Source: Selaginella moellendorffii (Eukaryota; Streptophyta; Lycopodiopsida; Selaginellales; Selaginellaceae). From it: DNA of 64,000 bases. A model generated the notes under the pieces. That model worked only from the letters and a program-made list of their open reading frames with translations. It did not search any database and had not been told where the DNA came from. Location of the stretch: assembly GCF_000143415.4 (NCBI RefSeq), contig NW_003314350.1:496001-560000 (forward strand), given 5' to 3'. Position 1 is the first letter of the stretch. Every line of letters starts with the position of its first letter. Positions 24,201-34,527 of this stretch are shown piece after piece. The translations under genes were made by a program, and so were the position numbers.

Positions 24201-24875
24201 CTTCCCATGCAAAACGCTCACATTTGCTTCCAAGCTCGTTACTTCGGCTTCTTTCACGGACAGGCGTTTGCTCTGACCAGCTACTGTCTCTTCGAGTCTC
24301 TCGATCGTCGACTGCATGCCACGAGCTTTTTCGCGAAGCTCGACAACATCTTCGTTGAAAGAAACGAGCTGCGTATCTTTGCTCTGGACGTCCTTCTTCA
24401 GTGCCTCGAGCTCCACATCCTTTGCTCGAGTTCTCTGCTCGAGGGTCTGCTCCAATGCCCGACACAGCTCCCTGTGCTTCGCAGCATCGGCAACAGCATC
24501 ACCCAAAGCACCACACTTCTCCTCTAGCGCGAAAGATAGCCTCTGGATCTCTTTGAGCGAAGCCTCTTCCTTCTCTACCGACAAGCTTCGCTGCCTCTCG
24601 AGGTCCTTCACAGCGTCACATAGCCCATCAATCTGCTCGCGAAGGGACTTGTTCTTTGCAGCCAATGCCGTTGTCTCGTCCTCCTTCTCGCCCAATCTCC
24701 CCTCCAAGCCTAAGATTTCCACTTCTTTGCGACCCAACCCCGATTCCAGCCCCCGGATCCTCTCCTCGAGCCCACCCAAGGCCGATTCTAAAACCCTATT
24801 CTTCTGCCCGAGGCGGAGTACCTGATCGTTGAGAGCCGCGATCTCCCCGTCCTTGCTCTCGAGCAGAAGATCCAT
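21245..24875 (-). CDS. Long coiled-coil protein, paralogue 1
   Basis: Three exons, 24875-21571, 21501-21457 and 21404-21245, phases matching, about 1169 residues. Nearly the whole first exon is heptad-rich coiled coil (many E, K, L and Q residues; repeated EEL..L, LEE.., and KDEELTVL-like units), with short Cys-containing breaks (CAALKSA, CATLSRM, NAALESV) at regular intervals, which suggests internal duplication of a unit of roughly 120-150 residues. The tail after the last exon is less helical and ends FQVLHLGDV. A region near the end (ELESMLAQLMAFAQDKDERLDASEWAVQQLG in part) is shared with the neighbour at 25154-26835, which marks the two as tandem paralogues. No membrane segment or motor domain. 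Function unknown; a structural filament, tether or cytoskeleton-linked role would fit. Confidence 0.82.
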
Positions 24876-25153
24876 TGCCCCCAAATCTGTCAGCTACACC
24901 TGCGACCAAAAGATTTCAAGCGCCGAGCTGAGCTCCAGATCTAAGCAATGCGCGAATCCATCGTACCTCTAGGCGTCGGCGCCGCATCCACGCGCCACCG
25001 CTTCCTCTCGCCAAGCCCTAGCGACGAGATCTTCCCGCTTTAGCAGCCATTTCGAAAATGCTCTATCCCGAGGTTAAGGTTAAAAGAAAAGCTTTGTATT
25101 AACTTAGGTGTAATAAAACATTTTAGTTTAAGAGATTAAACAAAAACCCTTTT

Positions 25154-26835
25154 TTACTGTCGCTGCCTCTTTGGTATCACGCGAACTGGTTCTTCAGTGA
25201 TCACGGCAGTATCCCTGCTAGCAAGATCAATTTCCTTCTCGGCTTTTATATCGAAATTCCGGCCTCTCTTATTGCAGCTCTTGCCTTGGTCGTCGATCAT
25301 CGAGTTTTTCCTGGGAGAAAAACTTACAATCTCAACGATCTTTGAATCAAAGTAAAGAACAAAGCGTACCTGAGAACTGGAAGCTCGAGAGAATTGGAAT
25401 TCTTCCCTGGAGACGAACAGAAAAGTTTCTTGTCGTCGTGACCACGAACAAGGCTGCTCTGGAGCGAGAGCATCTTCTCCATAAGATCTTTGGTGTTCAT
25501 CTTCGTTCTCTGGAGCTCCAGATGGATCTGTTTGAGCTTGTCGTCGTGACGAGAGATCACGACGTGGTTGTTCTTGAGCTCGTCGAAACCGGCGATTCGT
25601 GACAATGTTGCGTCGTGATCCGCCTTCAAGCCATCGTACTTGGCTTGAGCTAGCTGCAAGTTTTCCTTCATCGTCTCGGCCTCGCCTTCGACCTTTCTCA
25701 ACTGCTTTCGCAGCAGTCTCGAGTATTTCTCCATGTCCGCCAGCTCGTCCTCCTTGAACTGAAGCTTCTTCTCTAGCTCGCAAATCTCCTGTTTGAGCTG
25801 GACGTGATCCTTCTCGGCTTGAGCTAGGCTGGCCTTAATCTTGGACAGCTCGAACAATCCCAGCTGCTGCACGGTCCATTCGGAAGCATCCAGCTTCTCG
25901 TCCTTCTCTCGAGCGAAAGTGATGAGCTCACCCAGCATGGACTCGAGCTCCTTCATCTTCGCATTTGCTCCATCCAGCCTCTCAGCCACCTCGTTGCCAG
26001 GATCAATACTCGTCCTTAAATCCGAAACCACTTCCTTGTTGTACGCAAGGCTCGTCGCCGCCAGCATGCCCTTCAAGCGATGGCGTTCTTCTTGAGCCTC
26101 CCGGGTCTCCTCCACAAGCTTCGACGTTTTCTCACGTAAATCCCCGGCCTCCTCCTTCAAACTGGAAAGCTCGGCGTCCTTTGCGAGGAGAACTTTCCTC
26201 AAGGACACATTTTCCACCAGTTTTTCTTGGAGCTCACTCGTAGCTCGATCCATTGCTTGCCTCAAGGACTGGAGCTGAGCGTCATAGGCCATTTGGGATG
26301 CTTCGCGAGCTTCTCTGCTACACCGCAGCTCCTCGATCTTTTCTCGCAGCGAGCTTTCCATCGCGCGCGACCTGTCTTTCTCGATCCTGGCCTCCACACA
26401 AGCGCTGTTCCACTCCACGCATTTGTCCTCAAGTTCCGAGGCCAGCCCCTGGATCTCATTCACGAAAGCCTCCTCTTTTCTGCTCCACTCGGATTTCTTC
26501 TCCTCCCATTCTTTCTTGAGCTCCAGAATCACCCGATCTTTCCCCTCGCTCTCTCTTGCTAGCGCGGCCACTTCTTTCTGGTTGTCATCGATTCTTCCCT
26601 GTGACGCGCCCAACTTCTCCTCAAAGCTCAAGACCTGGGCTTCTTTGTAGGTGAGGCGCGTCTCCAAGGCGCGCACTCTCTGCTCCAGGGCCGCGTGCTT
26701 CTCCTGGAGCTTCCGAAATCCATCTTCCTCCTCATCGGACTCCTCCGATTCTTTCGCTGCCGCTGGACTCTTGCTCGGATCGCCCAAGCCGAAGCGCTGG
26801 AAGCTCCTCTTCCAGATCTCGACGCTGAAATTCAT
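25154..26835 (-). CDS. Coiled-coil protein, paralogue 2 with basic C-terminus
   Basis: Two exons, 26835-25370 and 25310-25154 (phase 2), 540 residues. After an N-terminal segment (MNFSVEIWKRSFQRFGLGD) and an acidic patch (EESDEEEDG), almost all of exon 1 is coiled coil. The segment KLDASEWTVQQLGLFELSK matches ERLDASEWAVQQLGLIEVSK of the 1169-residue neighbour downstream, same strand. The last exon has basic clusters (KRGRNF, and PVRVIPKRQRQ at the end) that could be nuclear localisation signals. I do not recognise a named family. The C-termini of the two paralogues differ completely, which hints at different destinations. Confidence 0.82.
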
Positions 26836-27007
26836 CGCATTCTCGAGCTAGCCATCCTGCATTCCCGCGGATGGATCTGGGGCGCCTACCTGGAGATCGC
26901 CAAACCCTAGCGCCTCGACGATGTCGTGTGGGCGGGAGTGAGAAGACATGCTTCACACTTAAAGAATGATTCTTGTTCTCTCCACTTCTTGGTCTTCTTT
27001 AACGCGT

Positions 27008-27036
27008 CCCTGGCAGGAATCGAACCCCCGACAGTA
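27008..27036 (-). other. tRNA-like T-arm fragment
   Basis: On the minus strand this reads GGGGGTTCGATTCCTGC, containing the canonical tRNA B-box/T-loop GGTTCGATTCC and followed by an acceptor-like GGGACGC. No matching 5' half (acceptor strand, D arm, anticodon arm) lies within 75 nt upstream, so this is not a functional tRNA. Confidence 0.35.
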
Positions 27037-27127
27037 CCAAGCTAGAGATTTTTATTTTTAAATTTTGATGACGTGGCTGGTTTGCTGACGTCACTCATGC
27101 TTCCAGCTCAAGCTAGGGTTGGTGGCT

Positions 27128-27816
27128 ATGGCGCGGCGATTGCTCGTAGCGATGATCCAGCTGCTTGTGATCGCTGCTGTGGCTAAGAAGGTCCGGATTC
27201 CCGATCATCTGGATGATGTCGTTGACGATGAGGAGGATGAGGAGTGGAAAATGTGGGGGAAGAAGGCCGTCTCCAAGCCCGTTTTTGATCCTCCGCCGGA
27301 CTTCACAGGTATGACGCCCGACCAGATCCAGGCGGAGATGATGAAGCGCCACATTGGTCCCGCAATGGGATTCGTCAAGCTCCGCTTGGATGTTCCACGA
27401 TCAAAGGTAAGGATCGAATTTCCTTGCTTGTTCTTGTTAGTTTAGTCGGGATTTAAGTCGAGATTTTGTGAATGCTGATTAGGAGGAGCTGCCAGAGCTT
27501 GCGAAGAAATGGTCGCGGCTTCTTCGCACTGGAGGCATTGGTGCCAGAGTGACTGCCGTGGATTTAAACACCCTCATGTTTACACTAGATAGCGGAAAGG
27601 AAACCACGGAGGTATGGATTTTTCCAGTATTGATATCTTTTGTTGATCTCTTCTTTCTTTCAGCTCAAGGACTTTTTCCTAAGGCAGCCAGAAGCTTATG
27701 AAGTGAAAATTGGGCAGCAAGCTTTTCGGCGCCCTGGAGATCCTCCGCTGGAAGTTGTCATTGAAAAACGGAAGCTGGCAAAGGAGAGAAAGCAAGAGCC
27801 AAATGACGAACTCTGA
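27128..27816 (+). CDS. MESD-like ER chaperone with C-terminal NDEL
   Basis: Three exons, 27128-27406, 27483-27611 and 27664-27816, all phase 0, 186 residues. Seen: a hydrophobic signal peptide (LLVAMIQLLVIAAVA), an acidic linker (DDVVDDEEDEEW), then a compact domain (PPDFTGMTPDQIQAEMM, MGFVKLRLDV, KKWSRLLRTGG, MFTLDSGKE, KDFFLRQPEAYEVKIG) that follows the order of the animal MESD fold, and a final NDEL resembling KDEL/HDEL ER-retrieval signals (animal MESD ends in a similar tetrapeptide). Known: MESD in animals helps fold beta-propeller/EGF modules of LDL-receptor-related proteins in the ER. Its client in a plant is unknown. A 3'-UTR intron is likely (27832-27903, GT-AG). A broken second copy lies at 62869-63078. 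The family call comes from motif order only. Confidence 0.75.
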
Positions 27817-27903
27817 AACTTTTCTCAAAGGTATTTTGCTCTCGAATTTTACTTCGTGTGTTGAAGTTCTTGATTAACATACCGGTTTCTGTTTTCGTTG
27901 CAG

Positions 27904-28942
27904 ACGATGTACTCTCATTTTGGACGTGTGGAGTGAAACCGTGGTGGAAAACCATGGTACCTCAAAGGAGTAGCCGATGTTACACGTAATCGAGGGAGCA
28001 GCGGAGGCACACTGATATTATCAACGCTGAGGTACTAAGGGGGCGATGACCAGAAAAAATCTAGCTTCTGGTCAGGCCTCGCTGGAACTCGAGGAAGCGG
28101 CAAGACGCCATTGCCATTTTGAAGCTTCTGTGAATTCAGGGTGGCCGTGAGGAAGAGTTTTTAAGCGGCTGGTATCCATAAAGGGTGATATTGAAGCTTG
28201 CACTGAAAATGTTGATAAAAGACAACACATCTAGAACAAAAATGCACATATCATAGCTTGAGATTTTTTATTTTTAATAAACAGATATAAACATTGTGAA
28301 TTAAGCTGATGGGACACAAAGGTTATAGTGATTGAATGGCATCTCCTCATCATTCTTTTCCATTTGGTTTGAGCCATCTTCATGTTAAGCCATCACAGAC
28401 TGATAATATTAACAAAAATTCAGGAAGTAGTGATCCTCTTGACTGTGTATTCCACAATTCGGGAAAATGGAGGTGAGTAACCTGGTTTCTTCTTTCTTTT
28501 CCTTCTTCTTTTGAGGGATTAAACCGGGTTGTGTACAACTGAAGCAACGTTTCCACCATTTCTGGCAAGAGCTGCGCCAAACCCTGTGGCTCCATGTCTG
28601 ATGTGCAGGACCACTGCCGCGATCGCCACCGTCAGCGCGTAGATTCATTGTGCTTGATGCGTAGACTAAACAGCGGTCTCAACAGTTTTGCTGACTAAAC
28701 AAGGACGGCCGTGAAGTCACTTCTAAGAATTCTGGTGCCACCCTTTAATATGGTGACTTTGACTATATGACTTGTAAAAATTTAATTATGAGTGGAAATT
28801 TGTGGACACTTCAAAGTCTTGTGATGAAAATAATATGGTCAATTCAAGCATGCAAGAACTTCGATATATAAGTATAACGCGAGTTCTTGATCCAAACAAC
28901 ACGGTGAAGTCACCCAATTCAAAGCTTCTAGATTTCTAATTG
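27904..28942. other. Probable MESD-like 3' UTR and P450 upstream region
   Basis: The first part is probably 3' UTR of the MESD-like gene. The minus strand at about 28640-28515 has a 40-codon open stretch with a hydrophobic segment (ALTVAIAAVVLHI) ending in a stop, which I cannot assign. The stretch 28730-28940 is AT-rich and is the likely P450 promoter; a TATATAAGT word lies at 28864-28872, about 70 bp before the start codon. Confidence 0.4.
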
Positions 28943-30492
28943 ATGGAGTTAGCACTCTCTAGTTTCCCGCTTCCTTTTCTCTTACTAGTGCTCACTGGAG
29001 CTCTTAGCATTCTGGTCACTTTGTGGGATAAAAGAAGAATTTGCCCCCATCTCCAGGATGGGCACTTCCATTGATCGGCCACCTTCATCTCATTAGGAAG
29101 CAGCCACATCGAGCTTTGCAAGCACTCTCCAAAAAGTATGGGCCAATTATGTTCTTGAAGCTTGGGATGGTCCCAAGCATCATTGTCTCCAGCCCAGAGA
29201 TGGCGAAAGAAGCTCTCACGAACAATGGCTTGGCATTTGCTTCGAGGCCATATCTCTTGGTCTCCGAGATTATTGGGTATAATTTCCAAAACATTGGGAT
29301 ACACTACAGCGAGCACTCAAGGAGGCTGCGTAAGATGTGTGTGACTGAACTTATTGCTCCCCAGAAACTGGACTCCTCCTTGTGGGTGAGGCTCCAAGAA
29401 CTCTCGAGAGCGTTTCGTATCTTACAACAGTCTTACGAGGAAAATGTGGCTGTCGACATGAGATATCTCTTCTCAACTTTCACATTCAACGCCTTCACAA
29501 TGATTCTGATGAGCAAGAGATACTTTGGGGACACCACTGATGATCATGATCAACACATGGAGCTTAAACATGTTATTAACGAAATCTTCAGCCTGACAAT
29601 CAAGTTCCACATCACCGAATTTGTTCCATCGCACCTCAGGCGCTTTTTCGAATGGGTCGATCCGACCATCCCTCAGTTCAAGAGATTGCACGAGAAGCAA
29701 GACAAGTTCATGAAGAAGGTCATCGAAGAACACAAAGAGCCAACTGATCGTCCCAAAGACTTCATGGACGCACTGCTCGAGAGTTTCAATGCAGAAGACA
29801 CTGTAAAAGCGTTTATAACAGTAAGTTCACTCTGCATATAAACTCAGTCCTTATACCATCGTGGTTGACAGGAGTTGTTGCTAGCATCTGATTCAACGGC
29901 CGTGGCTGCTGAATGGGTGATGGCACAACTTCTTCATAATCCTCATGTTTTGGAGAAAGCTCAACTCGAGCTCAACCTTGTCGTGGGTCCGAATCGCCTG
30001 GTTCAAGAGTCTGATTTCTCAAAGCTCGAGTACTTTCAAGCAATCATCAAGGAAACCTTGAGGCTTTGTCCTCCAGGTCCGCTCCTCATCCCTCGCAGCT
30101 CGGACGTCGCTTGCACGATTGGTGGCTACTACGTTCCCAAAGGCTCAACACTCTTTGTCAATGCTTTCGCCATTGGACGCGATCCAAGTATCTGGGAACG
30201 CCCCACAGAGTTCATGCCCGAGAGATTCCTTGGGAGATCAGTGGATTTCAAGGGCCAGTACTTCGATCTCATACCATTTGGATCGGGGCGGAGGATGTGT
30301 CCTGGGATGCCACTCGCATTGAAAGCGCTTGAGCTGCTCTTGGCTAACTTTGTCCATGGATTTTATTGGAGCTTCCCTCCCGGAGAGATCCAAACTCTTG
30401 AGGATTGCTTCGAGACGACGCTGGTGCTCAAGTCTCCTCTAAAACTCCTGGCAGTTCCAAGACATTCAGCGTCTGTTTATGCTGAAATCTGA
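28943..30492 (+). pseudogene. CYP71-clan cytochrome P450, copy 1 (N-terminal frameshift)
   Basis: Two exons split by a 51-bp intron (28943-29820, 29872-30492) at the same place as in the P450 at 31830-33375. From 29041 onward the reading is intact: PPSPGWALPLIGH proline hinge, I-helix ASDST, K-helix ETLR, PERF, and the heme loop PFGSGRRMCPG with its Cys ligand. The ATG at 28943 starts a good membrane anchor (LPFLLLVLTGALSILVTL) but is one base out of frame with the rest; it reads through the PPSPG region in the wrong frame and stops soon after. Compared with copy 2, about 7 nt are missing just before the hinge. So the gene lacks an anchored start unless the base is a sequence error. Plant P450s of this clan are ER monooxygenases of specialised metabolism; the substrate is unknown. 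Confidence 0.8.
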
Positions 30493-31829
30493 ACTGATAC
30501 TGTTAAATAACGTGGACATATCTTCTTGTGGAATATTTTCTAAAATAAACGTTGTTTCTTAATAAATCGGCAGGACTCATCTAGTGTGCTGTTCGCTACT
30601 GAGGCCTTCGGCAGTAGCTTGCTTTCAAGGCTTCCAAAGGTATTCGGCATACTGGAAAGAGATGAGGTCGCGAATAGCGCATTGCATCATGCTGTTGACC
30701 ACACCAATCAACTCCACAAACAAAATTCATACAATCTGGGCGATGGATTCATCTGAAATACCAAGCAAGCAAGCAGCCATTTGAAATTTCTATGAAGTTC
30801 TCGCATTCTGCATTTTTCTTTACACACTGCCAAGGAAAAAAATGCCACTCACGACATCAAGCCACCTTCACTGCCACCTTTTAGAATTTTCTTCTAGATA
30901 TGGATTTGATTGAAGCTTTTGGGGAGATCCAAAATCCTGACGCTTGCTTCGAGCTGTTAAAGTCTTGTGGGAGCAGTGGCTTGGTGGGTTCATTTGTCGC
31001 CCCCCTCGGGTCACGCTATGACTGCCGACCTGTCAAACTGTATACATAGGTAATAAAGTTTGTTTTTAAAGCCTAAAAATCTTAGTTAATAGTGGTCCAA
31101 ATTAAAATTAAAATCTTATTATGCTAGTAATAATATAGTACATTTATTTATCACAAATTTTGTTTATTCCACTTTAATGAAAATGGAGACAATGGTGCTT
31201 GGCACTAATCCTAGCTTTAAATACATGACTGATCCACAGTCTTTCCCAACAAGATGAATCCCATGAAGTTGTTATTGTTCCTCTATAAGGCAGTGAACCC
31301 CATGATTAATTAGAAGAGTAGCAAGAGAAGCAATATCAACTCAGTTCAGAACACCGTTACTTAACGTGGTGACACAAGGGGCTTTTGCAGACTCTGCTCA
31401 GTTAATGTTTGTGATTTCAACTGATCCAGTAAGGGGCCATGTACCTTTCAATCCAGTGAAGTCTACTTTCTTGGTGACTCACTGTCGAGCTGACACCGCC
31501 ACCGCCACATGCTTTTACTTGGGATTTTTTTTGGAAACTTCTCCTGCAAACTCGGACTGACACATTCAACTTATTGAATTTGAATTATTCAGAATTTAGT
31601 GCCAAATTCATACGCATGAAATAGTATTATGACAAGTATGCAAGCAGAAGACTTGGTAATTAAACTGTTAATCATCAACTTTGCAGTTCTCAAAGAGTTT
31701 AGTGACAGCAAAGCATAATCTTCAAATGAAAAGTCGACGAGTGTCATGTCCAAATAAGACTTTACTATTCCTACTATACCAATACTTTTCCTATATATAA
31801 GTAAGCCCCTTCCCAAAAATATCAAGCTA
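30493..31829. other. P450 intergenic stretch
   Basis: No complete gene. It contains a short P450 3'-end relic (30893-30990), and otherwise AT-rich DNA with short open frames. The TATATATAAG word at 31791 is a likely TATA box about 35 bp before the second P450 ATG. Confidence 0.5.
30893..30990 (+). pseudogene. P450 3'-end fragment
   Basis: The sequence around 30900-30980 (GATTTGATTGAAGCTTTTGG..., GAGATCCAAAATCCTGACGC) matches the F-W-S-F, E-I-Q-T-L-E-D-C-F-E region of the P450 copy ending at 30492, with indels. It is a leftover of a third tandem copy lying between the two P450 genes. Confidence 0.65.
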
Positions 31830-33375
31830 ATGGAGTCGACATTGCTTCTCTTCTTTCTGATAATGGGCTTCAGTGCCTTATGGAGGAACAATAACAACTT
31901 GCCCCCATCTCCAGGATGGGCAATTCCACTTGTTGGCCACCTCTATCTCGTTGGGATGCAAGCACACAGATCTTTGCAAGCACTCTCGCAAAAGTGTGGA
32001 CCAATAATGTATTTGAAGCTGGGATTAGTGCCAAGCATCATTGTCTCCAGTCCAGAGATGGCAAAAGAAGCGCTCAAGGACAATGGCTTGGCCTTTGCTT
32101 CGAGGCCATATCTTTTGATCAATGAGCTTGTAGGCTACAACTCCGTGGGAATTGGAATACGCTATGGCGAGCATACGAAGCGGCTGCGAAAGATTTGCAC
32201 TGTGGAGTTCCTCACAACCCAGAGAATAAATTCTTTTTCTTGGGTGAGATCGGAAGAATTGTCCAGAGCCTTTCGCGTTTTGCTAAAGTCGAGCGAGAGA
32301 AAAGCGGCAGTAAACTTGCGAGAGCTTTTGTCAACTTTCACATTCAACGCAGTGACAGAGATTTTGATGAGCAGGAGATTCTTTGGCGATGCTTCCAAAG
32401 GAGACGCAGACTCCATAAAGTTCAGGAGATCTATACACCAGAGCTTAAGTCTGGCCATCAAGTTCCACATCACAGAGTTTGTTCCAGCCTACTTGAGAGG
32501 ATTCCTTGAGTGGCTTGATCCCTCCATCCCTCACTTCAAGAAGTTGCATGAGATTCAAGATAGGTTCTTGCAAAAAGTACTTGAGGAACACAAGGAATCA
32601 CGCCAGAGTACCAAAGATTTCATGGATATCATGCTAGAGAACTTCAAGGAGGAAGGGTCAGGAGGCGAAAACGTTGTCAAAGCTGTTATAACAGTAAGTC
32701 TGGAGCATCCAAAATGATCAAACTAGATTAACTTGTCTTTTGTTCAAATAACAGGATCTAATTCTGGCATCAGACTCGACTGGAGTAGCTGCTGAATGGG
32801 CGATGGCACAACTTCTTCACAACCCCTCTGTTATGGAGAAAGCCCAGATCGAGCTCAACCTTGTCGTGGGTCCAAACCGCCTAGTCGAAGAGTCCGATTT
32901 CTCAAAGCTGGAGTATTTTCAAGCTATTATCAAGGAAACTATGAGACTTTGCCCTCCAGGTCCACTCCTCATCCCTCGCAGCTCGGATGAAGCTTGCAAG
33001 ATTGGTGGCTATCACATCCCCAAAGGCTCTACGTTGTTTATCAATGCTTTTGCCATGGGACGCGACCCAAGAATCTGGGAACACCCCACGAAGTTTATGC
33101 CCGAGAGATTCCTTGGAAGCTCGACGGACATCAAGGGCCAGCATTTCGAGCTCATACCATTTGGATCAGGGCGGAGGATTTGCCCCGGGATGCCACTGGG
33201 ACTGAGGACTCTCCAGTTGATACTGTCAAATTTACTCCATGGTTTTGATTGGAGCTTCGTCCAGGGAAAAGTTTATACTCTAGAGGATACTTTTGAGACT
33301 GCGTTGCTGCTCAAGACTCCTTTGGAGGTAATGGCAACTCCAAGGCACTCCTTGGATGTATATAAAGTATTCTAA
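31830..33375 (+). CDS. CYP71-clan cytochrome P450, copy 2 (intact)
   Basis: Exons 31830-32693 and 32755-33375 (intron 61 bp, phase 0), 494 residues, the normal length for a microsomal plant P450. Seen: an N-terminal anchor (MESTLLLFFLIMGFSALW), hinge NLPPSPGWAIPLVGH, the conserved FASRPYLL, I-helix ASDST, K-helix ETMR, PERF, and heme loop FGSGRRICPG with Cys near 431. It should be an ER-bound monooxygenase using NADPH-P450 reductase. It shares intron position and most of its sequence with the frameshifted gene 1.3 kb upstream, so they are tandem duplicates. The family is a lycophyte member of the CYP71 clan. I cannot give the CYP number or substrate. Confidence 0.93.
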
Positions 33376-33404
33376 ACTGTGATTTAGAAGAACATAATAA
33401 TAAT

Positions 33405-34260
33405 TTGCGTATAGATTTGATATTTGTCATGGCTGTTCTTCTAAAGTCTTTGAAACCAGGTTACTCTGACGATCGCATAAGGGAGCAAAACTACTTTGCC
33501 AGTCTTCTCAAATCTTGCACAGACTCAAGAAATCTCCAGCAAGGCAGGCAAATTCACACTCGAATTCTAGAGCTTCCAGATCTCTACCTTTGCAACCTCC
33601 TCGTTCTCATGTATGGAAAGTGTGGCAGCATTGAAGATGCCCAATCCCAATGATTTCTCCTGGAACATCTTGTTTGGTGTATATGCCCAGAATGGGCGTT
33701 TGCAGCAAGCCAAGAACGGCTAGATCGAGCCAAAGAGATGTTCGATGCAACACCTTGAAAGGACACTTCCTCTTGGAATGGAATGATGCATGCATTTTGT
33801 CAGACTGGACAGGTCGACGCTGCGAGAGAGATTTCTGACACCATGCCTGACAAAGATGTCGTGTCGTGGTTGTGTGTTATTTCAGCTTATACCCAGAACG
33901 GGCATCTTGAAGAAGCCGGGACCTTGTTTTTGAGAATGCCAAATTCAAATGTGATCACTTTCAACACAATGATTTCACAAGCTTGATCGTGTGAAGAATT
34001 TGTTTGATTCAATGCCGGAGAGGGATTTGGTGACATGGGCAAGCTCTTGACATATGCTTAGAAGAAAAACCTCTAAAACGCAGAGTTGTTCAAAAGCATG
34101 CCGAGATGACATTCTGTTAATGAACGTGATGATCAATGCTTATGTTTTTGCCAGCTTGAGAAGTCCATTTTTACTTTCGATGTATTATAAAAATGTAGTT
34201 TCATGGACGTTTGTTCTTTCTGCATATGCTCAGGCATTGGAGAAAAATTGAATTTCATGA
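33405..34260 (+). pseudogene. PPR protein relic
   Basis: Starts with a PLS-type PPR N-terminus (NYFASLLKSCTDSRNLQQGR, QIHTRILE, LLVLMYGKCGSIEDA) and then breaks. Further PPR motifs follow in other frames: NDFSWNILFGVYAQNGR-like, DVVSWLCVISAYTQNGHLEEA, and VVSWTFVLSAYAQALEKN at the end. Frameshifts and stops divide it into at least five pieces. The second Ty3/gypsy copy is inserted about 100 bp beyond the last motif, within DNA that also resembles 54150-54260. Confidence 0.85.
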
Positions 34261-34362
34261 TTGATGAAATTCAAATGAAACACTTAGGAATTCTTAAAAA
34301 TTCAAAAAAAATTACTTTAAATTTATAACCATGTGAATCCTGAATGTGAGATTATAAAGTTT

Positions 34363-34527
34363 TGTGAGTGCATGGAATATGGAAAGGGAATACAGAAATG
34401 TGCATATCAATTAGCCCAAAAACCCTAGCTTATATACAGGAGCGAGTGGTCCGAATTGAAACCAATCCGACGGCTACCAAAATCCACTATAGTATACAGC
34501 ATCGTAACCGTACACTTGGCCCTCACA
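34363..34527 (-). repeat. LTR of copy 2 (3' LTR in element orientation)
   Basis: 165 bp; it lacks 9 bp (around GCTAATATT) present in the other three LTRs. All eight substitutions relative to its partner at 39192-39365 are transitions. Confidence 0.92.

Noticed and set aside
21547-26956. Many plus- and minus-strand frames of 60-170 codons across the coiled-coil genes
   Set aside because: They are shadows caused by the biased codon use of coiled-coil repeats; none has motifs or splice support.
27000-27060. Complete tRNA gene on minus
   Set aside because: Only the T arm and 3' acceptor strand are present; no 5' acceptor complement or anticodon arm within tRNA length.
28380-28650. Minus-strand frames of 70-80 codons after the MESD-like gene
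   Set aside because: Overlapping frames without motifs; one hydrophobic stretch is noted but cannot be assigned to a gene.
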